Source: Candidatus Brocadia sp.
Lineage (GTDB): Bacteria > Planctomycetota > Brocadiia > Brocadiales > Brocadiaceae
Reading direction: 5' to 3'
Assembly (NCBI GenBank): GCA_021646415.1
Contig: SOEU01000014.1
Span: forward strand, 40,424 to 104,423
Length of the DNA stretch: 64,000 nt
In this document: one piece after another, positions 35,468-44,496 of the stretch
How the letters are laid out: every line of letters begins with the position of its first letter
How positions within the stretch are numbered: position 1 is the stretch's first letter
Made by a program: the position numbers and the translations under genes
Notes under the pieces: model-generated
What the model was told of the DNA's origin: nothing
Databases searched by the model: none
What the model saw: the letters and a program-made list of their open reading frames with translations, nothing else

Positions 35468-37399
35468 ATGTCTATAAACTCTTACTATAAAGTACGCTTT
35501 CTTCCCGGCGATGTAACCGTTGAAATTGAAAAGGGAAAGACCGTTTTAGATGCATCATACAAGGGCGATTTGTTTATCAATGCTTTGTGTGGTGGAGACG
35601 GTACCTGCGGAAAATGTAAGGTTGTCCTGAGTTCGGGAAAAGTGGATAGTATGCCTACTACCCATATTTCTGAAGCGGAAGCTAAACAAGGATACGTTCT
35701 TGCCTGCAGGACGAAGGTGATGGGAGACCTGGAAGTCTTGATCCCTGAGGAATCAAAGCTTGATAAGAGTCAGATCCTTGTTAGTGATTACCCGCAGTTT
35801 TCGGGATCATTGGCTGCGGCGACTTTAGGGGTGGAACAATTTGAAAAAAAATCATTAATAAGAAAAATATACCTTGAATTATCACCACCGAGTTTGGACG
35901 ATTGCATGGCTGATTATGAACGACTCTGCCAGGGTGTTATGGTTCATGCTAATGTTCCGTGGGGAGTTTTGACAACAAAGTTAACTGTTTTAAAACGCTT
36001 ACCCACACTTTTGAGAGACGCTCACTGGAAGGTTACAGCAACACTGGGATACAGGGGATCTTCGGTGGAGATTATGGAAGTACAGGCAGGGGACGTGAGT
36101 GCGCAGAATTATGGGATTGCCGTGGATGTGGGTACGACCACCGTAGTTGCGCATCTTCTGAACCTTTCTCATGCTGAGACCATAGATGTTGAAGCAACGT
36201 ATAATTCCCAGATAAAATACGGAGATGACTATATTCAGCGGATTATCTATGCCGTGCAAAACAATGCGATGGAAATTATGCAAGAGGTATTGGTCGAAGA
36301 TGTAAATCATCTGATTTCGATTCTTGTCAAAAGGAACAAGTTAAGTATCCATGATATTAATGCTGTTGTTTGCGCAGGAAATACCGTGATGACCCATTTT
36401 TTACTTGGCCTCGATCCCACAAATATCCGAAGAGAGCCGTATCTTCCTTCCGCTAGTTTTGTGCCTCCAGTCAAGGCTGATGATGTAGGCATAAAGATTA
36501 ATAGCAATGGTTTTCTGTATACGTTGCCCTGCGTAGGGGCATACGTTGGAGGGGATATATCGTCCGGCGTATTAGCTATTCGACTGGACAAGGTCGATGC
36601 TTTGTCTCTTCTCATTGATATTGGCACAAATGGTGAGATTGTGCTTGGCAACAAGGATTGGATGGTATGTTGTTCCGCATCAGCCGGCCCGGCTTTTGAG
36701 GGCAGTGGCATTTCCTGCGGGACGCGTGCTGCAAAGGGCGCTATAGAAAAGGTAACTATCACAAAAAATTTTGATGTTATTTGTAAAACAATTGGAAATA
36801 CCCCCCCGAGCGGAATATGTGGTTCAGGATTATTGGATTGCCTGGCTAATCTGGTCAGAAGCGGGGTTATTGACAGGACGGGAAATTTTCAAAAAGGAAT
36901 AGATACAGAACGTTTAAGAAAAACGGATGACGGGTATGAATTCATTCTGGTGGACAAGGATGAAACTGCTACAAAAAAGGACATCGTTATTACACAGGCT
37001 GACATCCAAAACCTAATCCGTTCAAAGGCAGCCATATACTCGGCAATTTCTACCTTAATTGAATCCATGGGCATGAGTGCCAACGATATTGAACAGGTAT
37101 ACCTGGCGGGCGGTTTTGGTAATTATCTGGATATACGGAGCGCCATTACGATTGGGATGCTCCCTGATATCTCTGTTTCAAAGGTACAATTTGTAGGGAA
37201 TACCTCTGTAATTGGCGCAAAGATGTCCATGTTTTACAAGGATGCCTACGAAGTGGCACAGACAATTGCATCAAAGATGACCTATTTCGACCTTATGAGT
37301 AACAATAAGTATATGGAAGAATACATATCGGCAAATTTTTTACCTCATACAGCTATTGAAAAATTTCCATCAGTTGCAGAAGAGTTGATGGTTTCATAA
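35468..37399 (+). CDS. acsV: RACo-type reductive activator of the corrinoid protein
   Basis: 643 residues. The N-terminal [2Fe-2S] ferredoxin domain shows ALCGGDGTCGKCK and a later ACRTK, and a linker follows. An ASKHA-type ATPase region runs from about 215: VDVGTTTVVAHL, LLIDIGTNGEIVLG, CSASAGPAFEGSGI and AGGFGNYLD, as in the DUF4445 family. RACo uses ATP to drive electrons onto Co(II) and rescue inactive corrinoid protein. The position between acsC and acsD supports that job. Its start follows acsC by about 65 bases. Confidence 0.9.
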   Translation: MSINSYYKVRFLPGDVTVEIEKGKTVLDASYKGDLFINALCGGDGTCGKCKVVLSSGKVDSMPTTHISEAEAKQGYVLACRTKVMGDLEVLIPEESKLDKSQILVSDYPQFSGSLAAATLGVEQFEKKSLIRKIYLELSPPSLDDCMADYERLCQGVMVHANVPWGVLTTKLTVLKRLPTLLRDAHWKVTATLGYRGSSVEIMEVQAGDVSAQNYGIAVDVGTTTVVAHLLNLSHAETIDVEATYNSQIKYGDDYIQRIIYAVQNNAMEIMQEVLVEDVNHLISILVKRNKLSIHDINAVVCAGNTVMTHFLLGLDPTNIRREPYLPSASFVPPVKADDVGIKINSNGFLYTLPCVGAYVGGDISSGVLAIRLDKVDALSLLIDIGTNGEIVLGNKDWMVCCSASAGPAFEGSGISCGTRAAKGAIEKVTITKNFDVICKTIGNTPPSGICGSGLLDCLANLVRSGVIDRTGNFQKGIDTERLRKTDDGYEFILVDKDETATKKDIVITQADIQNLIRSKAAIYSAISTLIESMGMSANDIEQVYLAGGFGNYLDIRSAITIGMLPDISVSKVQFVGNTSVIGAKMSMFYKDAYEVAQTIASKMTYFDLMSNNKYMEEYISANFLPHTAIEKFPSVAEELMVS

Positions 37400-37412
37400 C
37401 AAAGGATTTTTT

Positions 37413-38204
37413 ATGGCTTTTAATATTGCAGTAGCGGGAAAGGGTGGAACAGGAAAATCAACCCTTTCTGCACTTATTATCCGATATATTACCGAAGAGA
37501 TTGGTAAACCGGTATCGGCGGTAGACGCCGATCCCAATGCCTCTTTAGGTGCATTGCTTGGATTGCATGTACAAAGTACCATTGCTGATATACGCGAAGA
37601 TATTGTTGAAAAAAAGGTAGACTTTTCCGGGATGTCAAAAGACAGATACATTGAGTACGCCATCGAGGAATCAATCATTGAAAAAGAGAAATTCGATCTT
37701 TTAACGATGGGCAGGCCAGAGGGTCCGAAGTGCTATTGCTATGTAAATAATCTTCTTCGCAAATATCTGGATAAAGTAGGAACAACCTACCCGTTTGTTG
37801 TTACAGATAATGAGGCAGGGATGGAGCACCTTTCCCGCAGAACGACCAATAATGTGGATCTCTTGATGATTGTTAGTGAACCTACGATTGTAGGAGCATT
37901 GACCCTGCAGCGTATCCTTGCGCTGGCCGATTCGCTCCCAGTCACGATTAAGCAAAAGTTCTGTGTGTTAAACCGGGTGCCCAGGAGCGGTATCCACGAG
38001 AATCTTCAACAAAAGTTAGATAGTGTGGGAATCGAGATATCTGCGATATTCCCCTTTGATCAGGAGATATACGATACCGCCGCATGTGGGGCATCTGTAT
38101 TTGAAATTTCACGTGAAAATGAGTTATATCAAAAACTGGGTAAGTTCTTACAAAAGCATTTGCCGGCAGGCATGCTCGAAAAAAGCGCGGCTGGCCGTTT
38201 GTAG
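37413..38204 (+). CDS. acsF: CooC/AcsF-type maturation ATPase
   Basis: 263 residues starting 13 bases after the activator gene. Walker A is GKGGTGKST (residues 10-18) and VDADPN follows. KCYCYVNN near residue 109 holds the CxC metal pair, and DNEAGMEHLSRR is the switch segment. The split from the first ATPase (27914) suggests that one serves CODH and this one ACS, as with AcsF in acetogens; which serves which is inferred from position only. Between it and acsD is a short stretch with a reversed CACAGAGAACACAGAGAA repeat (about 38265-38295). Confidence 0.85.
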   Translation: MAFNIAVAGKGGTGKSTLSALIIRYITEEIGKPVSAVDADPNASLGALLGLHVQSTIADIREDIVEKKVDFSGMSKDRYIEYAIEESIIEKEKFDLLTMGRPEGPKCYCYVNNLLRKYLDKVGTTYPFVVTDNEAGMEHLSRRTTNNVDLLMIVSEPTIVGALTLQRILALADSLPVTIKQKFCVLNRVPRSGIHENLQQKLDSVGIEISAIFPFDQEIYDTAACGASVFEISRENELYQKLGKFLQKHLPAGMLEKSAAGRL

Positions 38205-38324
38205 TAGTAGAAAAAGAAATGAGTGCTCAAGCTTTGCCCGAAAGGGATCCGAAGGATTTTTAAAAGGTTTTTCTCTGTGTTCTCTGTGGTTCAGTTTTTT
38301 TGATGGATAGTAGGAGATAAATGA

Positions 38325-39287
38325 ATGGAAATACCAAATGTGGCAGACAAGTGGTCGGGCGGTGTTAATGAAATCACCCTCGGCGCAACAAAAGATAAGG
38401 GGGGTAGCCGGCAGAAGACAATTACTATTGGTGGCGCAAAAAACGTCCCTTTTATGGACTTCGAGGGGAACCCCGGCCATAAACCCGTAGTTGCAATGGA
38501 TGTCTATGATACACCACCGGAGGACTGGCCTGAAACCCTGGCCAAACCTTTTGCAGATGTTCTCAACGACCCTGCACAATGGGCAAAAAAATGTGTAGAA
38601 CAGTATGGGGCGGATTTGATTTGCCTGAAGCTGGAAGGAATTCACCCCGATAAAGGTGATAAAGGTGCAGAGCATGCGGTGAAGGTCGTAAAATCTATAC
38701 TCGCTGCAGTGGGTGTACCCTTACTTATTTGGGGATGCGAACATGATGAAAAAGATAATGAGGTAATGCCCAAGGTAAGCCAGGCAGCGAAAGGAGAAAA
38801 TTGTTTGATGGGGGTTGTTACGCAGGATAACTATAAGACTCTTACAGCCACATGTCTTGCGGATGGACACAGTCTCATTACTTTGGCACCTGTAGATATT
38901 AATATTGCAAAACAGGTTAACATTCTTGTTTCTGAAATGGACTTTCCGCTGAATCGAATAGTAATGTTCCAGTCAACCGGTGCGCTGGGTTACGGTATGG
39001 AGTATACCTATTCTATCCAGGAACGTGAACGGTTAGCCGCACTTACCGGAGATAAGATGATGTCTATGCCGGTAATCTGCGATGTTGGACATGAGGCATG
39101 GAGATCCAAAGAGGCAAAATCAGACGATAGTGAGGTTCCGCAGTGGGGGCCACGCGATGAAAGAGGTCCGATATGGGAGGTCATCACGGCAGTCTGCCTT
39201 TTGCAGTCAGGTGCAGATATTATTCGCATGAACCATCCTAAGGCAGTAGCAGCTGTAAAAAAATGCATTGATCGTTTATATTTTTAA
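38325..39287 (+). CDS. acsD: Corrinoid/iron-sulfur protein small (delta) subunit
   Basis: 320 residues of a TIM-barrel protein. ITLGATKDKGGSRQKTITIGG near residue 15 and the LICLKLEGIHPDK, LIWGCEHDEKDNEVMPK and MFQSTGALGYGMEYTYSI blocks are typical of AcsD. It pairs with AcsC to form the cobamide-carrying heterodimer. An in-frame GAG-rich ribosome site (GTAGGAGATAA) precedes ATG 38325. Confidence 0.94.
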   Translation: MEIPNVADKWSGGVNEITLGATKDKGGSRQKTITIGGAKNVPFMDFEGNPGHKPVVAMDVYDTPPEDWPETLAKPFADVLNDPAQWAKKCVEQYGADLICLKLEGIHPDKGDKGAEHAVKVVKSILAAVGVPLLIWGCEHDEKDNEVMPKVSQAAKGENCLMGVVTQDNYKTLTATCLADGHSLITLAPVDINIAKQVNILVSEMDFPLNRIVMFQSTGALGYGMEYTYSIQERERLAALTGDKMMSMPVICDVGHEAWRSKEAKSDDSEVPQWGPRDERGPIWEVITAVCLLQSGADIIRMNHPKAVAAVKKCIDRLYF

Positions 39288-39307
39288 AGAGAAAGGGTAA
39301 ACATACG

Positions 39308-40093
39308 ATGATTTCCATAGCTGAACGCATCAACGGTATGTTTAAAGACGTACGGGAAGCGATAAAGAATAAGGATCCGAAGGCTATAAGAGAGCTTGCG
39401 ATAAAACAGACGGAGGCCGGAGCGAGTTTTCTGGATGTGAATGTGGGGACGGCAGCGGCTGACCCCGCTGAGGCAATGAAATGGCTGGTTGAGGTAATTC
39501 AAGATACGGTAAAGACCCCAATCGCCATTGATAGCCAGAAATTTGATGTCGTAAAGGCGGGTTTATCGGTGATAAAGAACGAGGTCTTGATTAATTCTTC
39601 CAAGGGCGATCCTGAAGAATTGGATAAATTTATGTCCCTGGCCAAGCAATACAATGCTTCATTGATATGTCTGACAATGGACAAATGTGGTATTCCTCAG
39701 GATGTTGAAAGACGTATGGAGATTGCCATGAAGATCGTAGAAAAGGCAGTTGAGCATGAGTTTGAATTGTCAAAGATATATATTGATCCTGTGCTCTTTC
39801 CTATTAATGTTGACCAGAAGCAACCGGCACTTATGTTTGACATCTTCAACCAGATTAAAATGATTTCCGATCCGCCACCGCACAGAAATGTAGGGCTGAG
39901 CAACTTTTCACAGGGGACGAAGGAAAAAAGGCTTTTAGCGAGGATATTCCTGACGATGGGGATTTCTTACGGATTGGATGCCGCAGTGATGGATGTGCTT
40001 GACAAGGATTTAATGGACGCTGCAATAACTGCCGAGATCATCATGAATCAGCATGTGTACAGCGATTCTTATCTCACGGCATGCAGGAAGTAA
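39308..40093 (+). CDS. acsE: Methyltetrahydrofolate:corrinoid/iron-sulfur protein methyltransferase
   Basis: 261 residues, the normal size for AcsE, 20 bases after acsD. Pterin-binding TIM barrel motifs: AERINGMF at the start, ASFLDVNVGT, PIAIDSQKFDVVKAGL, LINSSKGD and NVGLSNFSQGTKEKR. It moves the methyl group from CH3-H4folate to Co(I) of AcsCD, which links the methyl branch to the carbonyl branch. It is the last gene of the operon before a terminator. Confidence 0.94.
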   Translation: MISIAERINGMFKDVREAIKNKDPKAIRELAIKQTEAGASFLDVNVGTAAADPAEAMKWLVEVIQDTVKTPIAIDSQKFDVVKAGLSVIKNEVLINSSKGDPEELDKFMSLAKQYNASLICLTMDKCGIPQDVERRMEIAMKIVEKAVEHEFELSKIYIDPVLFPINVDQKQPALMFDIFNQIKMISDPPPHRNVGLSNFSQGTKEKRLLARIFLTMGISYGLDAAVMDVLDKDLMDAAITAEIIMNQHVYSDSYLTACRK

Positions 40094-40190
40094 TCGGATA
40101 ACATAGGATAAAATTCCTTATTTGTCGTTCTTGCAAAAGAATGAATCCATTTTTGTAAATATTTTTCGTTACTACTTCAGTGATTTTTCC

Positions 40191-40220
40191 AAAAAGGCAC
40201 GATTTGCTATCGTGCCTTTT
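40191..40220. terminator. Bidirectional intrinsic terminator behind acsE
   Basis: AAAAAGGCACGAT, five bases, ATCGTGCCTTTT. The A-run on the left and T-run on the right let it work in both directions, which fits the convergent gene remnant at 40225-40486. Confidence 0.8.
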
Positions 40221-40224
40221 CTCT

Positions 40225-40486
40225 CTACACGTGATTCCCATTCCACACTGATAAGTCCGGTTTTCTTCCCTTGTACACATTAAGCGTAACCGTCTGATAG
40301 CCGGGTGTCATAACGAGCTGAACAGTAAGCAAGTCGTATGGTTCGATTGTTCTTGTCTCAACAGCGAGGTTGCCAATGAAATCGTTCTCTTTTGTTCAAG
40401 TTAACTGCTAATGTCAGCGGTACTGTCGATTCCATTTGAAATAATTTGTTATCAGCATCAGGCCTGATAATGATCCTGTATTTCAT
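40225..40486 (-). pseudogene. Frameshifted small gene, unknown family
   Basis: On the minus strand ATG at 40486 begins MKYRIIIRPDADNKLFQMES and runs about 36 codons. Then a single-base shift in a run of A near 40388-40394 moves the frame to ENDFIGNLAVETRTIEPYD, VTLNVYKGRKPDLSVWNGN and TAG at 40225-40227. Together about 86 residues of a beta-rich protein. No family recognised. The 40487-40635 stretch upstream is AT-rich and could hold its promoter and that of the thioesterase. Confidence 0.5.
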
Positions 40487-40635
40487 CGTTTACTCACAAT
40501 CCTTTTATAAACATTATAATAAATACTTGAATTTTGCAGAGTTTCGCATAAAATCAGTTTAGTTTTTATCATGTTTTAGTCAAGGAGAAAATGAATAAGT
40601 GAGAGGTCTCATACAAAGTAATCCAAGAACTCGCT

Positions 40636-41046
40636 ATGAAAATTCACGAAATTAAAATCCGCGTTCGTTATCAGGAAACCGACCAGATGGGTATTGTCTA
40701 TTACGGCAATTTTTTCATCTATTTTGAGATGGGCCGGACGGAATATTTGCGAAATCTTGGATTGCCGTATTCAGAATTGGAGAAAGAGCATATCTACTTT
40801 CCCGTTACCGAGGCCCACTGCCGGTTTCGTTCTCCCGCTCACTATGATGATATTCTCATTATTCAGACCTGGATTTCTGAACTGAAGCATGCCACAGTAG
40901 AATTTAACCATAAAGTAATTTGCGAGGGTGATAACAAACTCGTCGTTGAGGGTTTTTCAAGGCTCGCCTGCCTCAATGCCAACCGTAAGCCAATCCCTAT
41001 GCCTGAAAAGCTGAAAAGGCTTTTGCAGGAGGGAGAAAAGGAATAA
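40636..41046 (+). CDS. Acyl-CoA thioesterase, 4HBT / YbgC type
   Basis: 136 residues with a hot-dog fold. YQETDQMGIVYYGNFFIYFE near residues 12-31 is the 4-hydroxybenzoyl-CoA thioesterase-type signature with the catalytic Asp (TD), and EYLRNLG and FPVTEAHCRF follow as in YbgC. It hydrolyses acyl-CoA thioesters; in many bacteria it associates with Tol-Pal genes, which are not seen here. No ribosome site is convincing. Confidence 0.85.
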   Translation: MKIHEIKIRVRYQETDQMGIVYYGNFFIYFEMGRTEYLRNLGLPYSELEKEHIYFPVTEAHCRFRSPAHYDDILIIQTWISELKHATVEFNHKVICEGDNKLVVEGFSRLACLNANRKPIPMPEKLKRLLQEGEKE

Positions 41047-41169
41047 AGTAGGAAGAAGACAGATAGTGAGCGAACGAGACAAAAGATGTCAGTCCAACAA
41101 TGGAATCGACATGCCTTGGGTTTTAAGGAATACATCATTCAATCATCATAAAAGCAGGAGATACAATTT

Positions 41170-41736
41170 ATGAAAAAACAAATTATCATAACTTTTTTTA
41201 TTATGAGCATTACTTTACTGCTTGTTACACCTGTTTACTCGGGCTGGAAACCATCAGCAGAAGATGAACCGGTAAAAGGCCAATTGTCGGTGAATACTCC
41301 GACAGAAAAAGTTATCAGGAATTTTAAATCTCACTACCCACATTTGACGATCTATTTTGAAAAAGCTTATGGTTACGCGGTATTCCCCACTATTACAAAA
41401 GGTGGCTTTGGTATTGGGGCAGCCCATGGTACTGGTGAAGTGTACGAGAAGGGCGAATTTATCGGTACTGCAAGCATGACACAGGTGACTGTCGGTGTCC
41501 AGTTTGGCGGGCAAAAATATAGTGAAATTGTATTTTTTAAAGACAAAGAAACTCTTGATGATTTCAAAAAGGGAAACTTCAAGCCCGGTGCACAGGCCTC
41601 TGCTATTGCTTCAACAGCCGGTGTTTCAACAGATGCTGATTATGATCATGGTGTGGCAATCTTCACCTTGTCCGAAACTGGTTTAATGTTTGAGGCGACG
41701 GTGGGAGGACAGAAGTTCGATTTTAAACCAAAGTAG
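41170..41736 (+). CDS. YSC84/SYLF-type lipid-binding protein, secreted
   Basis: 188 residues, with GCAGGAGA before ATG 41170. Signal peptide about 1-25 (ends VYSG). The rest matches the SYLF/YSC84 domain: FEKAYGYAVFPTITKGGFGIGAAHGTGEVYE, VQFGGQKYSEIVFF, then FKPGAQASAIA and a GLMFEATVGGQKFDF ending. Bacterial members are periplasmic or surface-associated and bind lipid. Monocistronic by spacing. Confidence 0.82.
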   Translation: MKKQIIITFFIMSITLLLVTPVYSGWKPSAEDEPVKGQLSVNTPTEKVIRNFKSHYPHLTIYFEKAYGYAVFPTITKGGFGIGAAHGTGEVYEKGEFIGTASMTQVTVGVQFGGQKYSEIVFFKDKETLDDFKKGNFKPGAQASAIASTAGVSTDADYDHGVAIFTLSETGLMFEATVGGQKFDFKPK

Positions 41737-41863
41737 GATGATAGCGTTCATGGGTTTCGGTGGGGGATACACCGTAACATCATGACGGTGCATTATAAGA
41801 AATTTTCATAACAGATTAAAACAGTTTTTCTATTTGGCCTGCATACAATATTGTATTTTTTGC

Positions 41864-41892
41864 TTGACAAAAATATCATTTGTGTCTATTTA
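41864..41892 (+). promoter_or_regulatory. Sigma-70-type promoter of the riboswitch transcript
   Basis: TTGACA at 41864-41869 and TATTTA at 41887-41892 with 17 bases between them. Transcription would start about 41900, immediately before the c-di-GMP aptamer, which is the expected arrangement. Confidence 0.7.
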
Positions 41893-41902
41893 TACGTATA
41901 CT

Positions 41903-42003
41903 TCGATAAGGGCAAACTCTGGGTGATCAGGGGGCGCAAAGTAAAAGGGTCTTAAACTTACAGGGAAGTAAGGAAAGAAAAGATAGCCTTACTGCCGAAG
42001 ATG
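41903..42003 (+). promoter_or_regulatory. Cyclic di-GMP-I (GEMM) riboswitch
   Basis: The clearest of three: GATAAGGGCAAACTC, hairpin, GGGGGCGCAAAG, AGGGTCTT, a second stem (AACTTAC..GTAAG) and AAGATAGCCTTACTGCCGAAG. GGCAAAC, GCGCAAAG and GATAGCC..TACTGCCG match the conserved GEMM core in order. It precedes a secreted TPR protein. Confidence 0.88.
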
Positions 42004-42039
42004 TGTTTACAAAACATCCTGGCAGTAAGGCTTTTTTTT
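41985..42039 (+). terminator. Riboswitch-controlled terminator
   Basis: AGCCTTACTGCC..AAGATGTgTTT pairs with AAAACATCcTGGCAGTAAGGCT, followed by eight T. The left arm is the aptamer's last strand, so c-di-GMP binding would block the terminator and turn the gene on. The ribosome site AAGGAG starts right at the end of the T-run. Confidence 0.88.
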
Positions 42040-42053
42040 AAGGAGTTTTGCCC

Positions 42054-42773
42054 ATGCGTTTACTATTTTCCATAGCAGGTGTCTTGTTTATTGTTTTTCT
42101 GACCTCCGGTTCTCCTTTTGCGATTGGGAAAGAGCAGAAAGATTCTGATATGGTTATTTATGAATATGGTGAAAGGGTGCTTCAGGATCTAAATCATCAG
42201 TATGATACAGGTCTATTGAGAGAGTGTATGGGGTTTTATCTGGATAACCAACAGTATGATAGTCCACAGGGAAGCTACAATAAGGCTATTCGTCTTGGTT
42301 ATCAAATCGTCAACATTGATCGTAGGGATATTGACACGTATACGACTGTGGCCTGGCTTTTGTGGTCTAAATGGGTGTGTTGGACCAAAAAGCCAGATGG
42401 AATGCCTGATGGTGAGGGAAAGGCTGATGAAGCTGTCGAACTTCTGAATTGGGGAAAACAGTGGAACCCCAAATCTGCACTTTTTTATAAAGAGTCAGCG
42501 GATACGATATGGCCGCTAGCGAAATATTATCGGGCAGATCTTTACGATTTTGTAATCGAAAACTATCGAAAAGCAGATCTTTTAGCGAGAGGAAATGACC
42601 TTCTAAAAGTCCGGGTTCGTTTGAACCTTGGCCATATCTATCGCCAAATTGGCAAAAAAAAACCGGCTATGTATTGGTATCAAAGGGCTCTTGAGCTTGC
42701 TCCGAACAATGAGGTAGCTGGCCGTTATTTTGCTCATTTGGAAAATGAACTTGATAGAAAAAACCTCCGATGA
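42054..42773 (+). CDS. Secreted TPR-repeat protein under c-di-GMP riboswitch control
   Basis: 239 residues from ATG 42054 (AAGGAG 9 bases upstream). Signal peptide about 1-24 (FLTSGSPFAIG). TPR-like helix pairs run through the mature part, e.g. SYNKAIRLGYQIVNID, DEAVELLNWGKQWNPKSALF and PAMYWYQRALELAPNN, with a W-rich central section (TTVAWLLWSKWVCW). It likely acts as a periplasmic scaffold. No enzyme motif. Its leader places it in the same c-di-GMP response as the M4 protease; typical targets of such switches are adhesion and surface functions. Confidence 0.75.
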   Translation: MRLLFSIAGVLFIVFLTSGSPFAIGKEQKDSDMVIYEYGERVLQDLNHQYDTGLLRECMGFYLDNQQYDSPQGSYNKAIRLGYQIVNIDRRDIDTYTTVAWLLWSKWVCWTKKPDGMPDGEGKADEAVELLNWGKQWNPKSALFYKESADTIWPLAKYYRADLYDFVIENYRKADLLARGNDLLKVRVRLNLGHIYRQIGKKKPAMYWYQRALELAPNNEVAGRYFAHLENELDRKNLR

Positions 42774-43017
42774 TAATTGCAAATATGGAAATTAACGTAC
42801 ATTGAATAGCCTAAAATCTCAAACGTATCTTTTCCATTTTATATCGCGTCTTTTTATGTTATAATTAAAAATTATAGTTTTCATAAAAAAAAAGAATGGT
42901 TAACGGCATAATATATATTTTTTAACATTTTCCGTTTAGCGGATACAAATTTTGGTAAATTAAGCAAATAAATTTTTTCTTACTTCTTATACCTGACCGA
43001 AAATATATGGAAGCATA

Positions 43018-44496
43018 ATGAATATACTATTGATATACCCTGAGTTCCCCGATACATTTTGGAGTTTCAAACACGCACTTAAGTTCATACGCAAAAAGGC
43101 ATCCTTTCCACCACTAGGACTCCTGACAGTTGCCGCCATGCTACCATCAGAGTGGTCAAAACGCTTGGTCGACGTCAATGTGACAAGGCTCACGGATGAA
43201 GATCTGGCATGGGCGGATTATGCGTTTATCAGCAGTATGGTTGTACAAAGAACATCTGCCCGGTATATTATCAGGCGTTGTAAGGGAGCTGATGTCAAAG
43301 TGGTTGCCGGAGGTCCTTTGTTCACGAGCGAGCATGAACAATTTGAGGATGCCGATCATTTCGTACTCAATGAAGCAGAGATGACCCTGCCATCTTTTTT
43401 GGAAGACCTGAAGAATAATTGCGCAAGGCGCGTCTATAGCACATCTCATTTTGCAGACATTCAAAAAACTCCAGCACCTCTTTGGGAATTAGCCGATCTG
43501 AGGCAATACGCCTCGATGAGCATACAGTACTCCCGTGGTTGTCCATACCACTGCGAGTTCTGCAATGTGACTTCATTGTTTGGACGAAATCCACGGACTA
43601 AAACTGCCGAACAAATTGTTGCCGAGCTGGACAGTTTCTATCGTTTGGGGTGGCGCGGCCCCGTATTCTTTGTAGATGATAATCTCATCGGGAACAAAAA
43701 AGACCTCAAGAACGAATTGCTGCCTGCTTTAATCAAATGGCAAAGAGAACATGTGTCAATACCGTTTCACACCGAAGTTTCCATCAACCTGGCCGATGAT
43801 GAATCCCTGATGCAAATGATGTCTGAAGCAGGATTCGACGCGGTTTTTGTGGGGATTGAGACGCCGGATACTGATAGCCTTGCTGAATGCAACAAAAAAC
43901 AGAACAAAAACCGTAATCTGATCGAAGACGTGCGGCGTATTCAGCGGGCCGGATTGCAAGTACAAGCAGGCTTTATCGTGGGCTTTGACAATGACACGCC
44001 ATCCATCTTCCAGCGACAAATTGATTTTATTCAGAAGAGTGGGATTGTGTCGGCGATGATTGGCCTGCTTCAGGCTCCGGCTGGGACAAAGCTATATGAG
44101 CGTCTAAAGCGAGAGGGACGTTTGCTTGGACAGATGTCGGGGGATAATGTAGACGGTACAACAAACATTATTCCTACCATGGACATTGATACATTCCGGG
44201 AAGGATATAAAAATATATTGAAATACATTTATTCCCCAGAAAACTATTATCAGCGCATAAAAACCTTCTTTCGGGAATATAAAGCGCCAAAGATCAAAGC
44301 TCGATTTACATTCAATCATATCCTGGCGTTATTTCGTGCCATCTACCATCTCGGCATCCTTGGCAATGAACGTGTCCAATTTTGGAAACTCTTGTTATGG
44401 ACGTACTTTCACCGTCGCGAATTATTACCACTGTCTATTACCCTTGCAGTTTATGGATACCACTTCCGCAAAGTCAGTAAATTACACGTCCTTTAA
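43018..44496 (+). CDS. B12-binding radical SAM protein with DUF4070-type C-terminus
   Basis: 492 residues. The cobalamin-binding-like domain covers about 1-140 (FPPLGLLTVAAMLPSEW, AGGPLFTSEHEQF). The radical SAM core has CPYHCEFC at about 178-185 (CxxxCxxC), VFFVDDNLIGN and VFVGIETPD. The last 120 residues fit the DUF4070 tail. The family includes methylases such as the hopanoid C-2 methylase HpnP and many of unknown substrate, so a methylation or rearrangement on an unreactive carbon is likely. No hopanoid genes are adjacent. The 42774-43017 spacer is AT-rich with no clear feature. Confidence 0.82.
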   Translation: MNILLIYPEFPDTFWSFKHALKFIRKKASFPPLGLLTVAAMLPSEWSKRLVDVNVTRLTDEDLAWADYAFISSMVVQRTSARYIIRRCKGADVKVVAGGPLFTSEHEQFEDADHFVLNEAEMTLPSFLEDLKNNCARRVYSTSHFADIQKTPAPLWELADLRQYASMSIQYSRGCPYHCEFCNVTSLFGRNPRTKTAEQIVAELDSFYRLGWRGPVFFVDDNLIGNKKDLKNELLPALIKWQREHVSIPFHTEVSINLADDESLMQMMSEAGFDAVFVGIETPDTDSLAECNKKQNKNRNLIEDVRRIQRAGLQVQAGFIVGFDNDTPSIFQRQIDFIQKSGIVSAMIGLLQAPAGTKLYERLKREGRLLGQMSGDNVDGTTNIIPTMDIDTFREGYKNILKYIYSPENYYQRIKTFFREYKAPKIKARFTFNHILALFRAIYHLGILGNERVQFWKLLLWTYFHRRELLPLSITLAVYGYHFRKVSKLHVL

